Shown: in pieces, positions 8,776 through 19,623 of the stretch | Layout: each line of letters starts with the position of its first letter | How positions within the stretch are numbered: the first letter of the stretch is position 1 | From: Actinomycetota bacterium | GTDB lineage: Bacteria; Actinomycetota; Coriobacteriia; Anaerosomatales; PHET01 | NCBI GenBank assembly: GCA_029265315.1 | Contig: JAJUJM010000011.1 | Location: forward strand, 1-59,966 | Direction of reading: 5' to 3' | DNA length: 59,966 nt | The notes under the pieces: model-generated | Database searches by the model: none | What the model saw: the letters and a program-made list of their open reading frames with translations, nothing else | What the model was told of the DNA's origin: nothing | Position numbers and translations under genes: made by a program

Positions 8776-9836
8776 GCGCTCTCGACTCGCTGCGCGGGTG
8801 CGTCAGGCCGAGCGAAGATCATGCGGCCACCGGTGGTCTGAAGAACCGACGTCACCTCGACGGATATCTCCTCACCGATGAACTCCGTCCCATCCTGGAC
8901 GACCACCATGGTCCCATCCTCAAGGTAGCCCACGCCCTGGCCCGACTCCTTGCCCGGCTTGGCGATGCGAAGTCGCAGGGTGTCGCCCGGCAGGAAGTTG
9001 GGCCTGAGGGCGGCGGCGGCCTCATTGAGGTTCAAGACGGTGATTCCGCGGACGCGTGCGACTTGCGTCAGGTTGTAGTCCACCGTGAGGATCGCCGCGC
9101 CGGACTCAGTCGCCAGCCTCATGAGCTTCTCGTCAACAACCGAAAGGTCCGCGTAATCGACCTCGAGGACCCCGACCGCACGTTCCGGCGGCAGTGTGGC
9201 GAGCAGGTCCAGACCACGGCGGCCGCGAGCACGCCTGCCGTCGTCGGCAGAGTCGGCCAGGGTCTGGAGCTCAACGAGGACGAAGCGCGGAACACGAAGG
9301 TCTCCCGGCAGGAAGCCCGTTGCCAGCAACTCGCTGAATCGGCCATCTATGACAGCGCTCGTATCGAGCGCGACGGTCATTCTTCTCGATCGCTCCGTGG
9401 CCGTTTCATCATGCGGTAGCAACCAAGCGAGTTCCCCGCGCCGGGTCATGGCGACGCTGACACCCAGGTATGCCGACACGACGGTCAGCAACGCAGTCGC
9501 CACAATCGCAAGCCACGTGGGCTCGAGCAGACGCAGAGGCTGCGCGGCGAAGAACGCGGCGGCCAGACCGACAAGCAGCCCGATGGTGCCAAGCACGAGG
9601 TCGGCCCCGGCGATGTCCGCCAGCCGGTTCTCGACACGTCTCCACGCGGCATCGAGTTCCCGACCGGCGATACCGCCAAGCACGAACCCGCTCGCTCCCC
9701 CGAGAATGACGAAGAGGAAGATGACGTAGTTGGGGTCGAGTCCGAGCTGTGCCTGCCAGTCCGCCGTGCGCGTGACGACGTACCCACCGAGCAATCCCGT
9801 CGCCACGAGAACGAAGCGCGTGATTGCCTCAATCAT
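8772..9836 (-). CDS. yacL: Membrane-anchored PIN and TRAM domain protein, YacL family
   Basis: A predicted membrane-tethered ribonuclease. Four hydrophobic segments occupy residues ~1-135. The PIN domain follows (VALDTSAVIDGRFSELL with the first Asp, then the Glu of FVLVELQTLADSADD and late acidic residues in AAILTVDYNLTQVA), and a C-terminal TRAM domain begins near residue 285 (DTLRLRIAKPGKE). Length and architecture match Bacillus YacL. It lies between disA and ispD exactly as in Bacillus. The substrate is not known. Confidence 0.93.
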   Translation of the reverse strand: MIEAITRFVLVATGLLGGYVVTRTADWQAQLGLDPNYVIFLFVILGGASGFVLGGIAGRELDAAWRRVENRLADIAGADLVLGTIGLLVGLAAAFFAAQPLRLLEPTWLAIVATALLTVVSAYLGVSVAMTRRGELAWLLPHDETATERSRRMTVALDTSAVIDGRFSELLATGFLPGDLRVPRFVLVELQTLADSADDGRRARGRRGLDLLATLPPERAVGVLEVDYADLSVVDEKLMRLATESGAAILTVDYNLTQVARVRGITVLNLNEAAAALRPNFLPGDTLRLRIAKPGKESGQGVGYLEDGTMVVVQDGTEFIGEEISVEVTSVLQTTGGRMIFARPDAPAQRVESA

Positions 9837-10007
9837 GGTGTCGTATGCGAGCGACGCGAAGCCGCCTCGCCGTCACCTCCCTCGCGAATCCCGTCTCTTC
9901 AGGAGACACACCCCCGAGCGGATGGTAACACAGCGAACGAAAACTCCCTGTTCGGGCGGTGCACCACCCTCGGCGACGGGGTCGGGTGCCGTCGTCAGAC
10001 AAGCGTA

Positions 10008-11072
10008 TCAGACAGACACGTGCGCCTTGACGCGCGCCAGCCCGTTCACGATCGCGCGCGCCCTGCGCTCGCCCACTCCGTCGACAGCGTCCAGGTCCTC
10101 GATGCTCGCTCGGGCGATCGCGGGCAGTGTGCCGAACCGCTCCACGATGCGCCCCACGACGCTTGCCGGCAGCATCGGGATCTGCGCCAGCGCGCGATGC
10201 CCGCGCGACCTGAGGTGCTGCTCGGCCTGCTCGGCGGTGGCAAGACCGAGCTCGTGGGCTATCGCATCAGGCTCGAGAAGACGCTCTGAAGGCAGTTCGC
10301 CCAGCCGCTCCCGAATCGTGCTCATACGCCGCGATCTGGGAGAATCGACGTAATCCCGCAAGACGAGGATGTACTGGTCCAGCACACCCGCTGTAAGTTC
10401 ATCGGATTGCATGCGCACAAGGCGCCCCTCCGTGCCGAGCTGGATGATGTAGCGGGAGACCTCCCGAGCGACCCTGAGCAGCATCTCGAAACGACCGATG
10501 ACCTCAGCGACATCTCCGAGCGTCACGAGGTCCTCGAATTCGAGCAGCGTGAGACGCTCAAGCATCTCGTCCAGCCGGTGCCGGTAGTTCTGGAGTGTCT
10601 GTATGGCCTGGTTGGCTTTCGCGAGCAGGAATTCGATGTCCTCGAGCTGGATGCGTCGGCCGAGAAGGTACAGATTCACCGTGTTTCGCCTGCCCGAGAT
10701 GGCTATGGCGAGCGCATTGGTCTGCCGGCTCACGCGCTCTGCGGTGCGATGGCGCATGCCGGTCTCTGACGTGAGAAGGTCGGCGGTGGGCACGAGGTGC
10801 ACGTTCGCTCGCTTTATGTTCTCGCACTCCGAGTCCAACACGATGGCCCCGTCCATCTTGCTCAGCTCGAACAACCGCTGCGGCGTGAAGGGAACGTCGA
10901 GGGCGAAACCCCCGTTGCACAGGGGCTCGACCTCCTGCACGTCTCCAACGACGACGAGCGCACCCATGCGGGCGGAGATGATCATATCGAGCGCCTCCCG
11001 CAGCCTGGTTCCAGGCGCGACCTTGCGCAACTCGGTTCTCATGATCTCGTGGAGCGCTCGCTCGTCGGTCAC
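10008..11072 (-). CDS. disA: Diadenylate cyclase / DNA integrity scanning protein DisA
   Basis: Makes c-di-AMP from two ATP while scanning DNA for branched structures. The 354 residues contain the DAC domain with DGAIVLD and GMRHRTAERVS (the DGA and RHR catalytic motifs), a helical linker, and a C-terminal helix-hairpin-helix region (AVDGVGERRARAI) for DNA. The GTG at 11072 was chosen because AGAGGGG lies six bases upstream; in-frame codons further up show no homology. The 49-base gap to radA suggests co-transcription. Confidence 0.95.
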   Translation of the reverse strand: MTDERALHEIMRTELRKVAPGTRLREALDMIISARMGALVVVGDVQEVEPLCNGGFALDVPFTPQRLFELSKMDGAIVLDSECENIKRANVHLVPTADLLTSETGMRHRTAERVSRQTNALAIAISGRRNTVNLYLLGRRIQLEDIEFLLAKANQAIQTLQNYRHRLDEMLERLTLLEFEDLVTLGDVAEVIGRFEMLLRVAREVSRYIIQLGTEGRLVRMQSDELTAGVLDQYILVLRDYVDSPRSRRMSTIRERLGELPSERLLEPDAIAHELGLATAEQAEQHLRSRGHRALAQIPMLPASVVGRIVERFGTLPAIARASIEDLDAVDGVGERRARAIVNGLARVKAHVSV

Positions 11073-11121
11073 AGTCAACCCCTCTGCATGGTCGCGACCC
11101 TTTGATTCTGCCAGACAACCC

Positions 11122-12480
11122 CTATGAGCGAAAACGGTCACCCAGGATCGAGAGGGCCTCTCCGATGGTCCTGACCTCTGTGAGACCAGCAACGCCGCTC
11201 ACCGACGGCCCTCCGATCACTCTCGTGACCCCGAAGCGTTTGGCCTCCTTGACCCGAGTCCCAGAGTGCGAGACCGGCCGCACGTGACCCGTCAGGCCGA
11301 TCTCCCCGAACGCGGCCACATCATCAGGCACCGGCTCGTCGGCCACAGCGCTTGCAAGCGCGAGTGCGAGCGGCAGGTCTATGGCAGGCTCCGCGACCCT
11401 GAGACCGCCCGCGACACTGACGAGCACGTCGAGACCGGCGAAGGAGATCCGGGCGCGACGCTCTAAGACCGCGATCACCTGAAGCAGACGAGCCGTCTCG
11501 ATCCCGGTCCCCGACCTCCTCGGTTGCGGAAGGTGGCTTGGGGTGACCAAAGCTTGGATCTCGACGAGCAAGGCGCGCGACCCCTCGACCGTGGCCATGA
11601 CGATCGAACCCGACGTACCCCGTGCGCGTTCAGCAAGAAGTGCCGCCGAAGGTGACCCGACCCCGAATAGCCCGGTCTCAGTCATCTCGAACACGCCGAT
11701 CTCGCTGGCCGAGCCGAAGCGGTTCTTGACCGCTCGCACCACCCGAAAGGCATGATCGCGGTCGCCCTCGAAGTACAGGACCGCATCGACCATGTGCTCC
11801 AGCACCCGAGGGCCAGCTATGGCGCCGTCTTTGGTGACGTGTCCCACGATGATGGTCGTCACGCCCATGCCTTTGGCGAGTCTCATCAGTCGCGCCGTGC
11901 ATGCTCGCACCTGACCAACGCTACCCGGGGCGCCTGACAACTCAGGGTCGAATGCGGTCTGGATCGAATCGAGCACGAGCACAGTCGGTGTGCTCTGGCG
12001 GACCTCGGCCTCAACACCCAGTATGTCGATCTCAGGCAACAGCCTCACGCCATCGCCACAAGCTCCCAGGCGCCGCGCGCGCAGACCGACCTGCGCGGTG
12101 GACTCCTCGCCGCAGACGTACAGCACGGTGCCGCCGTCGCGCCCGATCGAATCGGCAACCTGCAACAGTAGCGTGGACTTGCCGATGCCGGGCTCACCCC
12201 CCAACAGCACGAGGGACCCCGTGACGAGTCCTCCACCGAGGACGAGATCGAACTCCGGTACGCGCGTGGAGATCCTCGGAACGTCGTCCGCTCCGGCTGC
12301 AGCCAGCGAGACGGACGTCACGTGCCGTCCGGCGTACCCGCTCTCGGTCCCGGCCGCAGGACGCTCGACCTCTTCGACATACGTGCCGAACTCGCCGCAC
12401 TCACCGCAGCGGCCGATCCAGCGGGGCGCCGCGGCGCCGCACGTCTGACAACGCCATGAAGTGCGCGCCTTCGCGCTCAC
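11122..12480 (-). CDS. radA: DNA repair protein RadA
   Basis: A RecA-like helicase or branch-migration factor for recombination intermediates, 452 residues. It has the N-terminal zinc finger (CQTCGAAAP...CGECG), Walker A GGEPGIGKSTLLL, the Walker B strand TVLVLDSIQT, the RadA-specific KNRFG motif and a C-terminal Lon-protease-like domain. It starts only three bases after the clpC stop and precedes disA, the same order as in Bacillus. Confidence 0.97.
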   Translation of the reverse strand: MSAKARTSWRCQTCGAAAPRWIGRCGECGEFGTYVEEVERPAAGTESGYAGRHVTSVSLAAAGADDVPRISTRVPEFDLVLGGGLVTGSLVLLGGEPGIGKSTLLLQVADSIGRDGGTVLYVCGEESTAQVGLRARRLGACGDGVRLLPEIDILGVEAEVRQSTPTVLVLDSIQTAFDPELSGAPGSVGQVRACTARLMRLAKGMGVTTIIVGHVTKDGAIAGPRVLEHMVDAVLYFEGDRDHAFRVVRAVKNRFGSASEIGVFEMTETGLFGVGSPSAALLAERARGTSGSIVMATVEGSRALLVEIQALVTPSHLPQPRRSGTGIETARLLQVIAVLERRARISFAGLDVLVSVAGGLRVAEPAIDLPLALALASAVADEPVPDDVAAFGEIGLTGHVRPVSHSGTRVKEAKRFGVTRVIGGPSVSGVAGLTEVRTIGEALSILGDRFRS

Positions 12481-12483
12481 GGA

Positions 12484-15045
<2,562 letters not shown>

Positions 15046-15106
15046 GAGAGAACTCCCCTTGGTCACGCGGCCAGCCGTACGGCCGACCGATCAGCGTCTC
15101 GTGGCG

Positions 15107-15112
15107 AGTATA
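15107..15112 (-). promoter_or_regulatory. Probable -10 element of the clpC promoter
   Basis: TATACT on the minus strand, 62 bases before the clpC start. The expected -35 region is a poor match, so the promoter may need an activator or another sigma factor. Confidence 0.45.
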
Positions 15113-15166
15113 CCCGTGCGCTGTGACACACGTCGCCGTGGACATGAGGAAGCAAGCGAAGTGCCA

Positions 15167-15195
15167 TGGATTTGAGCGCCCTACACTCAAATCCA
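15167..15195. promoter_or_regulatory. 10-bp inverted repeat, HAIR-like operator or lysS terminator
   Basis: TGGATTTGAG and CTCAAATCCA are perfect inverted arms around nine bases. The core TTTGAG-N9-CTCAAA has the same spacing as the HspR-bound HAIR element (CTTGAG-N9-CTCAAG) of actinobacterial heat-shock genes. It sits between the lysS 3' end and the clpC promoter, so it could instead end the greA-lysS transcript, although no T-run follows. Confidence 0.5.
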
Positions 15196-15212
15196 GACGC
15201 GAGTGTGGTCGC

Positions 15213-16712
15213 TCAGGTCTCCGGCCTCATATGCGGGAAGAGCAGCACATCTCGTATGGACGGCTGATCGGTCAACAGCATGACGAGTCGGTCGATGCCG
15301 ATGCCAAGCCCACCGGCTGGCGGCATCCCATACTCCTGTGCGCGCAGGTAGTCCTCGTCGATCCACATCGCCTCGTCATCTCCGGCGTCCTTCGCCGCAG
15401 CCTGGGCCTCGAACCTTGATCGCTGGTCGATGGGGTCCACGAGCTCAGAGAACGCATTGGCGAACTCCCGTCCGGTGATGATCAGCTCGAACCGGTCGGT
15501 GAGGTCAGGGTCGATGTCGTTGCGTCTCGCGAGCGGTGACGTCTCGGCCGGATACAGCGTGACGAACGTCGGCTGGACCAGCGTGTGCTCGACAAGCTTC
15601 TCGAACAGCTCGGTGAGCATCTTGCCCGGACCCCAACCGGCCTCGAGCTCGATGCCGCGATCGCGACATTCGCGCCGAAGCTCGTCGACCGGGGTGTGAA
15701 CAGAGAGCTCCCGGCCCGCCGCCTCGCTCACGAGCTCGGCCATCGTCGCGCGCCGCCACGGTCGCTCGAGTGAGACCCGGACCCCCTGGTAATCGACGGT
15801 CAGGGTCCCGAGGACCTCGGCCGCGGCCCGAGTGATGATCGACTCGGTCAGCTCGATCATCGACTCCATGTTGCCGAAAGCCTGGTACGCCTCGAGCATG
15901 GTGAACTCAGGGTTGTGCCGCGGACTCATACCCTCGTTGCGGAACGAACGGTTTATCTCATAGACGCGCTCGAAACCGCCCACCAGCAGACGCTTCAGGT
16001 AGAGCTCGGGTGCGATTCGAAGATACAGGGGCATGTCGAGAGCGTTGTGATAGGTGACGAAGGGGCGTGCGGTGGCGCCACCGGGGATCGGCTGGAGCAT
16101 CGGCGTCTCGACTTCGAGGTAGCCTGCCGCCTCCATGTGACGCCGGATGGATGCGATCACCTTGAATCGCGTCTCGAAGACGGTCCGCACCTCGGGATTG
16201 GCTATCAGGTCCACGTAGCGCTGCCGGTAGCGGGTCTCGGTGTCAGTGAGTCCGTGGTACTTCTCGGGCAGCGGGGACAGCGACTTCGACAGCAGAGTCA
16301 CCTCAGTGGGCTGCACCGAGAGCTCTCCGCGACGAGAGCGCAACACGACGCCTGTCGCACCGACCCAATCTCCCAGATCGAGGTCCTTGGCGAAGGCGAA
16401 GGACTGTTCGCCCAGCACGTTCAGCCGACAGAACAGCTGGATCTCGCCGGTAGCATCCCTGAGCACCAGAAACGCGAGCTTCCCTTGATCACGGCGTGCG
16501 ACGAGGCGCCCGGCGACCGTGACGACATCAGCGGTCTCTGTTCCCGGCTCAAGGTCCTCGTAGTCGGTGGCCAGCTCAGCGGCCCGGGCGGTGACCTTGA
16601 ATCCGTTCACATAGGGTTCGATGCCTGCCGCTCGCAGACGCTCGAGCTTGGCACGTCGGACCACGAAGGGGTCGTCTTCCGGGCGATGCGTGGCACGCGG
16701 CTCTTCGGCCAT
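15213..16712 (-). CDS. lysS: Lysyl-tRNA synthetase (class II)
   Basis: Charges tRNA-Lys. The 499 residues have an N-terminal OB-fold anticodon-binding domain (~residues 55-165) and a class II catalytic core with motif 1 near YLEVETPMLQPIPGGA, motif 2 (FRNEGMSPRHNPEFT) and motif 3 (GLGIGIDRLVMLL). It follows greA by four bases, so the two form one operon. No T-box-like leader is visible. Confidence 0.97.
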   Translation of the reverse strand: MAEEPRATHRPEDDPFVVRRAKLERLRAAGIEPYVNGFKVTARAAELATDYEDLEPGTETADVVTVAGRLVARRDQGKLAFLVLRDATGEIQLFCRLNVLGEQSFAFAKDLDLGDWVGATGVVLRSRRGELSVQPTEVTLLSKSLSPLPEKYHGLTDTETRYRQRYVDLIANPEVRTVFETRFKVIASIRRHMEAAGYLEVETPMLQPIPGGATARPFVTYHNALDMPLYLRIAPELYLKRLLVGGFERVYEINRSFRNEGMSPRHNPEFTMLEAYQAFGNMESMIELTESIITRAAAEVLGTLTVDYQGVRVSLERPWRRATMAELVSEAAGRELSVHTPVDELRRECRDRGIELEAGWGPGKMLTELFEKLVEHTLVQPTFVTLYPAETSPLARRNDIDPDLTDRFELIITGREFANAFSELVDPIDQRSRFEAQAAAKDAGDDEAMWIDEDYLRAQEYGMPPAGGLGIGIDRLVMLLTDQPSIRDVLLFPHMRPET

Positions 16713-16716
16713 GGCG

Positions 16717-17193
16717 TCAGCGGGCGATCTTGATGATCTCGTACTCGATGACCGAACCGCGCGGGGTGGTCACCTGGACGATGTCCCCCTTCTTGCGACC
16801 GATGATCGCCTGTCCGACGGGGGATTCGTTGCTGATGCTGCCCTTGGTGGGGTCGGCCTCGGCCGAGCCCACGATCTGGTAGACGTGCACCTCACCGCTG
16901 TCCTGGTCCCGGAGTTCGACGTGGCACCCGAGCGTGACCTTGGCTGGCGCGCTCTTCGGCTTCGAGATGATGGTGGCGTGAGCCAGGATCTGATTGATCT
17001 CGAGGATGCGACTCTCGACCCACGCCTGCTCGTTCTTGGCATCGTCGTACTCAGAGTTCTCGGAGATGTCACCGAACTCCTTGGCCTCTTTGATGCGTTC
17101 CCCGACTTCGCGACGGCGGACAGTCTCGAGGTGCCTCAGCTCCTCCTCGAGCTTGGCCTGACCTTCGGGCGTGAGGGCGATCTCCTTGTGCAT
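16717..17193 (-). CDS. greA: Transcription elongation factor GreA
   Basis: Rescues backtracked RNA polymerase by stimulating transcript cleavage. The 158 residues show the N-terminal coiled coil, with acidic tip GDISENSEYDDAKNEQ, and the C-terminal FKBP-like domain ending in GSVIEYEI. The ATG at 17193 has AGGAG seven bases upstream; an upstream in-frame codon lacks support. It heads a two-gene operon with lysS. The promoter and a leader hairpin lie just upstream. Confidence 0.97.
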   Translation of the reverse strand: MHKEIALTPEGQAKLEEELRHLETVRRREVGERIKEAKEFGDISENSEYDDAKNEQAWVESRILEINQILAHATIISKPKSAPAKVTLGCHVELRDQDSGEVHVYQIVGSAEADPTKGSISNESPVGQAIIGRKKGDIVQVTTPRGSVIEYEIIKIAR

Positions 17194-17247
17194 TGAGCGA
17201 CTCCTGTGACAGCTCGCATCGAACACATGCGGCTCGTAGGTAACCGT

Positions 17248-17279
17248 ACGGGCTGCCCCTGTTCACGGGGGCAGCCCGT
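17248..17279. terminator. GC-rich hairpin in the greA leader
   Basis: Perfect 12-base arms ACGGGCTGCCCC and GGGGCAGCCCGT enclose an eight-base loop. It lies downstream of the greA promoter and upstream of the greA start, so it is transcribed as part of the leader. It may be an attenuator, or end read-through from tatA. No T-run follows. Confidence 0.55.
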
Positions 17280-17293
17280 CGAATGTCCACGAA

Positions 17294-17321
17294 AGTATAG
17301 CCGAAGCTTCACCGATGGCAA
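17294..17321 (-). promoter_or_regulatory. Probable promoter of greA-lysS
   Basis: On the minus strand, TTGCCA (17316-17321), a 16-base spacer and TATACT (17294-17299). This would give a leader of about 90 bases before the greA ATG. Confidence 0.6.
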
Positions 17322-17359
17322 CCCGCTGCTTTGTTCGGGCGCCCGGCAGTCGCGTCATA

Positions 17360-17584
17360 TCAGACGGCAGGCTTGTCCTCGCTCTTCGCCTCGGCCTCGG
17401 CCTTGCCCGGTACCTCGACGTCCTCATCGTCGCCGTCACCGAGCTTGCCCTCGACGCCATCGCGAATGGACCGCATCGTCTTGCCAATCGTCTTGCCCAG
17501 CTGGGGCAGTCGCTTCGGGCCGAAGAGAATCAGGACGATGACGAGGACGATCACCAGTTCCTGCCAGCCAATGCTACGGAACAT
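17360..17584 (-). CDS. tatA: Sec-independent protein translocase subunit TatA
   Basis: A 74-residue TatA/E pore-forming protein. A short N-terminal membrane helix (ELVIVLVIVLILFG) leads into the FGP hinge and an amphipathic helix (KRLPQLGKTIGKTMRSI), then an acidic tail. GGAGG lies eight bases before the ATG. It would serve export of folded proteins such as the twin-arginine formate dehydrogenase encoded near the other end of the window. No tatC is visible nearby. Confidence 0.93.
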   Translation of the reverse strand: MFRSIGWQELVIVLVIVLILFGPKRLPQLGKTIGKTMRSIRDGVEGKLGDGDDEDVEVPGKAEAEAKSEDKPAV

Positions 17585-17612
17585 AGAGAAGACCTCCAGT
17601 CAGAATCGGAAT

Positions 17613-17633
17613 CGACCGTATGCCGGACGGTCG
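17613..17633. terminator. Weak hairpin between rex and tatA
   Basis: CGACCGT and ACGGTCG pair around a seven-base loop. This may separate rex from tatA transcription, but there is no T-run. Confidence 0.3.
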
Positions 17634-17662
17634 CTTGAGTCCAGACGCTAGGGTACCACCTG

Positions 17663-18325
17663 TCACGAGTGGACCGCCACGTCTTCGGTACGCGAAAGAT
17701 AATAGAGTGTATGGAGCAGCTCCCGCACCGGGTCGGTGTTGTGGATGGTCACATCCGGAGGCACGGAGACGTAGGCCGGAGAGTAATTCAAGATCACGCG
17801 GATCCCCGCCTCGCACAATCGGTCAGCGGCTTCCTGCGCGGACTCCGGAGGGACCGCTATCACGCCGAACCGGATGCCTTGCTCCGCCACCAGCCGAGGC
17901 AGGTCGCGGACGTCCCGGACGATGAGGTCGGCGACACGCTGGCCGATGCGGCGCGGATCGTTGTCGAACAGCCCGGCGACCGTGAAGCCCCGCGCCCGCA
18001 ACCCGTCGTAACTGGCGATCGCCGACCCAAGGTTGCCCGCACCGAGAATCGCGATACGGTGCGCATGATCAGAACCGAGGATGCGCTGGATGCGGTCTAT
18101 GAGCATCGCGACGTCGTATCCCACGCCTCGCTTGCCGAAGGAGCCGAAGTACGTCAGGTCACGTCTGATCTGAGCTGCGTTGACCTCGGCGAGCGTCGAG
18201 AGTCGTGCTGACGACACGGTCTGAACGCCCTCTCTACGCAGGTGAAGCAGGGCGTTCAAGTAGTGCGGAAGTCTTTCGACGACCCCCTGAGGGATTGACT
18301 TGGGGTCGGCGGTCTCGTCAGTCAC
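17663..18325 (-). CDS. rex: Redox-sensing transcriptional repressor Rex
   Basis: A dimeric repressor that binds DNA when NADH is low and lets go when it is high. The 220 residues show an N-terminal winged helix (LSTLAEVNAAQIRRDLTYFG) and a Rossmann domain with GAGNLGSAIASY, ending in the domain-swapped helix. GTG at 18325 (AGGGG five bases upstream) is preferred over GTG at 18331. A palindromic operator overlaps its own promoter 46 bases upstream, so it is probably autoregulated, and the same operator arms occur at the formate dehydrogenase promoter. Confidence 0.95.
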   Translation of the reverse strand: MTDETADPKSIPQGVVERLPHYLNALLHLRREGVQTVSSARLSTLAEVNAAQIRRDLTYFGSFGKRGVGYDVAMLIDRIQRILGSDHAHRIAILGAGNLGSAIASYDGLRARGFTVAGLFDNDPRRIGQRVADLIVRDVRDLPRLVAEQGIRFGVIAVPPESAQEAADRLCEAGIRVILNYSPAYVSVPPDVTIHNTDPVRELLHTLYYLSRTEDVAVHS

Positions 18326-18369
18326 ATGCACCCCTGGATGAACGATTGACCCCTCCGAATACGCTTCGT

Positions 18370-18398
18370 ATTGTAACGAGCGTTACAAAGTATGACAA
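18370..18398 (-). promoter_or_regulatory. rex promoter
   Basis: On the minus strand, TTGTCA (18393-18398), an exact 17-base spacer and TACAAT (18370-18375). The Rex operator covers the -10 and most of the spacer. Confidence 0.75.
18371..18388. promoter_or_regulatory. Rex operator at rex
   Basis: TTGTAACGAGCGTTACAA, a perfect TTGTAAC-N4-GTTACAA palindrome. It resembles the Rex consensus TTGTGAA-N4-TTCACAA in its TTGT/ACAA ends, length and spacing. The arms are identical to the site at 56690-56707. Confidence 0.8.
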
Positions 18399-18460
18399 CG
18401 CTACTCGATCTTCTCGCGAATGTGCCGAGCGAGACGCGCCCCCGTGGGGGTTGACCCCGA

Positions 18461-19579
18461 TCACTGGCTCTCGATCAGCGACAAGACATCCGCTCTCGTC
18501 ACGATCCCAGCGAGTCGTCCGGCCCTCGATACGATAAGAGCGCCGGGCCGGTCGCCCGCAAGCATCGGGATGATGGACTCGATCGGTGCATCCGACGAGA
18601 CGACAAGCCCCTTGATGTCGCGATTCGTGACGTCCACGGCACGGACGAACGGCCATTCGCTGCGATCGATCCGCTTCACATCAGGTAAGGACACGAGGCC
18701 CACTATCGCCCCGTCGTAGATGACGGGGTACCGGCTGTGCCGTCCGCCAAGGAAGTGCATCTGGATCAACTGATCGAGGGTCAGGTTGCCGTCGACATAC
18801 TCGGGATCGGCGGACATGACGTCAGCCACGCGAACGCCCTCGAGTCGGGACTTGACCAGCTGCTGTCGGTACGCCTGCCCGGCGAGAGAAGCGATGAACC
18901 AGCCGACGAGGCCGAACCAGATCAAACCGGTCTGACCCGCAAGCACGCCCATGACGCCCCAGATGACCATGGCCCAACCGATCGTCTGGCCCACGCGCGA
19001 TGCCCACAGCGTCGCCTTGAGGAGGTCCCGTGTCAGTGCCCACAGGATGGACCTGAGCACTCGTCCCCCGTCGAGCGGAAAACCCGGTAGCATGTTGAAG
19101 ATGGCTACGAACAGGTTGATGCCGGCCAGGTACTCGAGCGGCGCCCAGACCCACCATCCCAAGCCCCGCGTCGCTGTGGCTGCGTAACCCAAGAAGGCCA
19201 CCACGGCGATCAACAGGCTCATGCCGGGTCCCGCGGCGGCCATGAGGAACTCCTTGCCGGGTGTGCGTGGCTCCTCGTCGATCTGAGCCACTCCGCCGAA
19301 TATGAACAGAGTGATCTTCTCGACACTCCCTCCTTCCGCGCGCGCGACGAGCGAGTGGCAGAGCTCGTGCGCGAGTATCGACGCGAAGAACAGGAGTGCC
19401 GTGGCGACACCGACCGCCGCCGTGAGCCAAGCGGGGGCCCCAGCAGCCTCCTCAAGCGTGGGAAAGACCGTCGTCGCGAGCGAGAAGGCCACCAGACCGA
19501 AGACCACGAACCAGCTCAGGTTCACCTCAACGGGGATGCCGAAGATGCGCCCGATGCGAACTGAGGGGATGTCCAACAC
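18461..19579 (-). CDS. Site-2 protease family (M50) zinc metalloprotease with CBS pair
   Basis: An intramembrane protease, 372 residues. The zinc-binding HExxH appears as HELCH near residue 70, and the third ligand motif as NMLPGFPLDGGR near 160, within about five membrane segments. Two CBS repeats follow (VADVMSADPEYVDG; VVSSDAPIESIIPML), likely sensing adenine nucleotides. Substrates are unknown; relatives cleave anti-sigma factors or membrane regulators. It lies between rex and mtnP in the same direction. Confidence 0.93.
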   Translation of the reverse strand: MLDIPSVRIGRIFGIPVEVNLSWFVVFGLVAFSLATTVFPTLEEAAGAPAWLTAAVGVATALLFFASILAHELCHSLVARAEGGSVEKITLFIFGGVAQIDEEPRTPGKEFLMAAAGPGMSLLIAVVAFLGYAATATRGLGWWVWAPLEYLAGINLFVAIFNMLPGFPLDGGRVLRSILWALTRDLLKATLWASRVGQTIGWAMVIWGVMGVLAGQTGLIWFGLVGWFIASLAGQAYRQQLVKSRLEGVRVADVMSADPEYVDGNLTLDQLIQMHFLGGRHSRYPVIYDGAIVGLVSLPDVKRIDRSEWPFVRAVDVTNRDIKGLVVSSDAPIESIIPMLAGDRPGALIVSRAGRLAGIVTRADVLSLIESQ

Positions 19580-19623
19580 GGTTTGCCTCGTTTCGATGAG
19601 CGACCGGTGCCCCCAAGGACCCG

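Noticed and set aside
15067-15212. CtsR operator upstream of clpC
   Set aside because: The heptad repeat expected for CtsR was not found; the inverted repeat present fits HspR spacing better.
17194-17360. T-box leader for lysS
   Set aside because: The greA-lysS leader is short and shows only a single hairpin, without T-box core or specifier loop.
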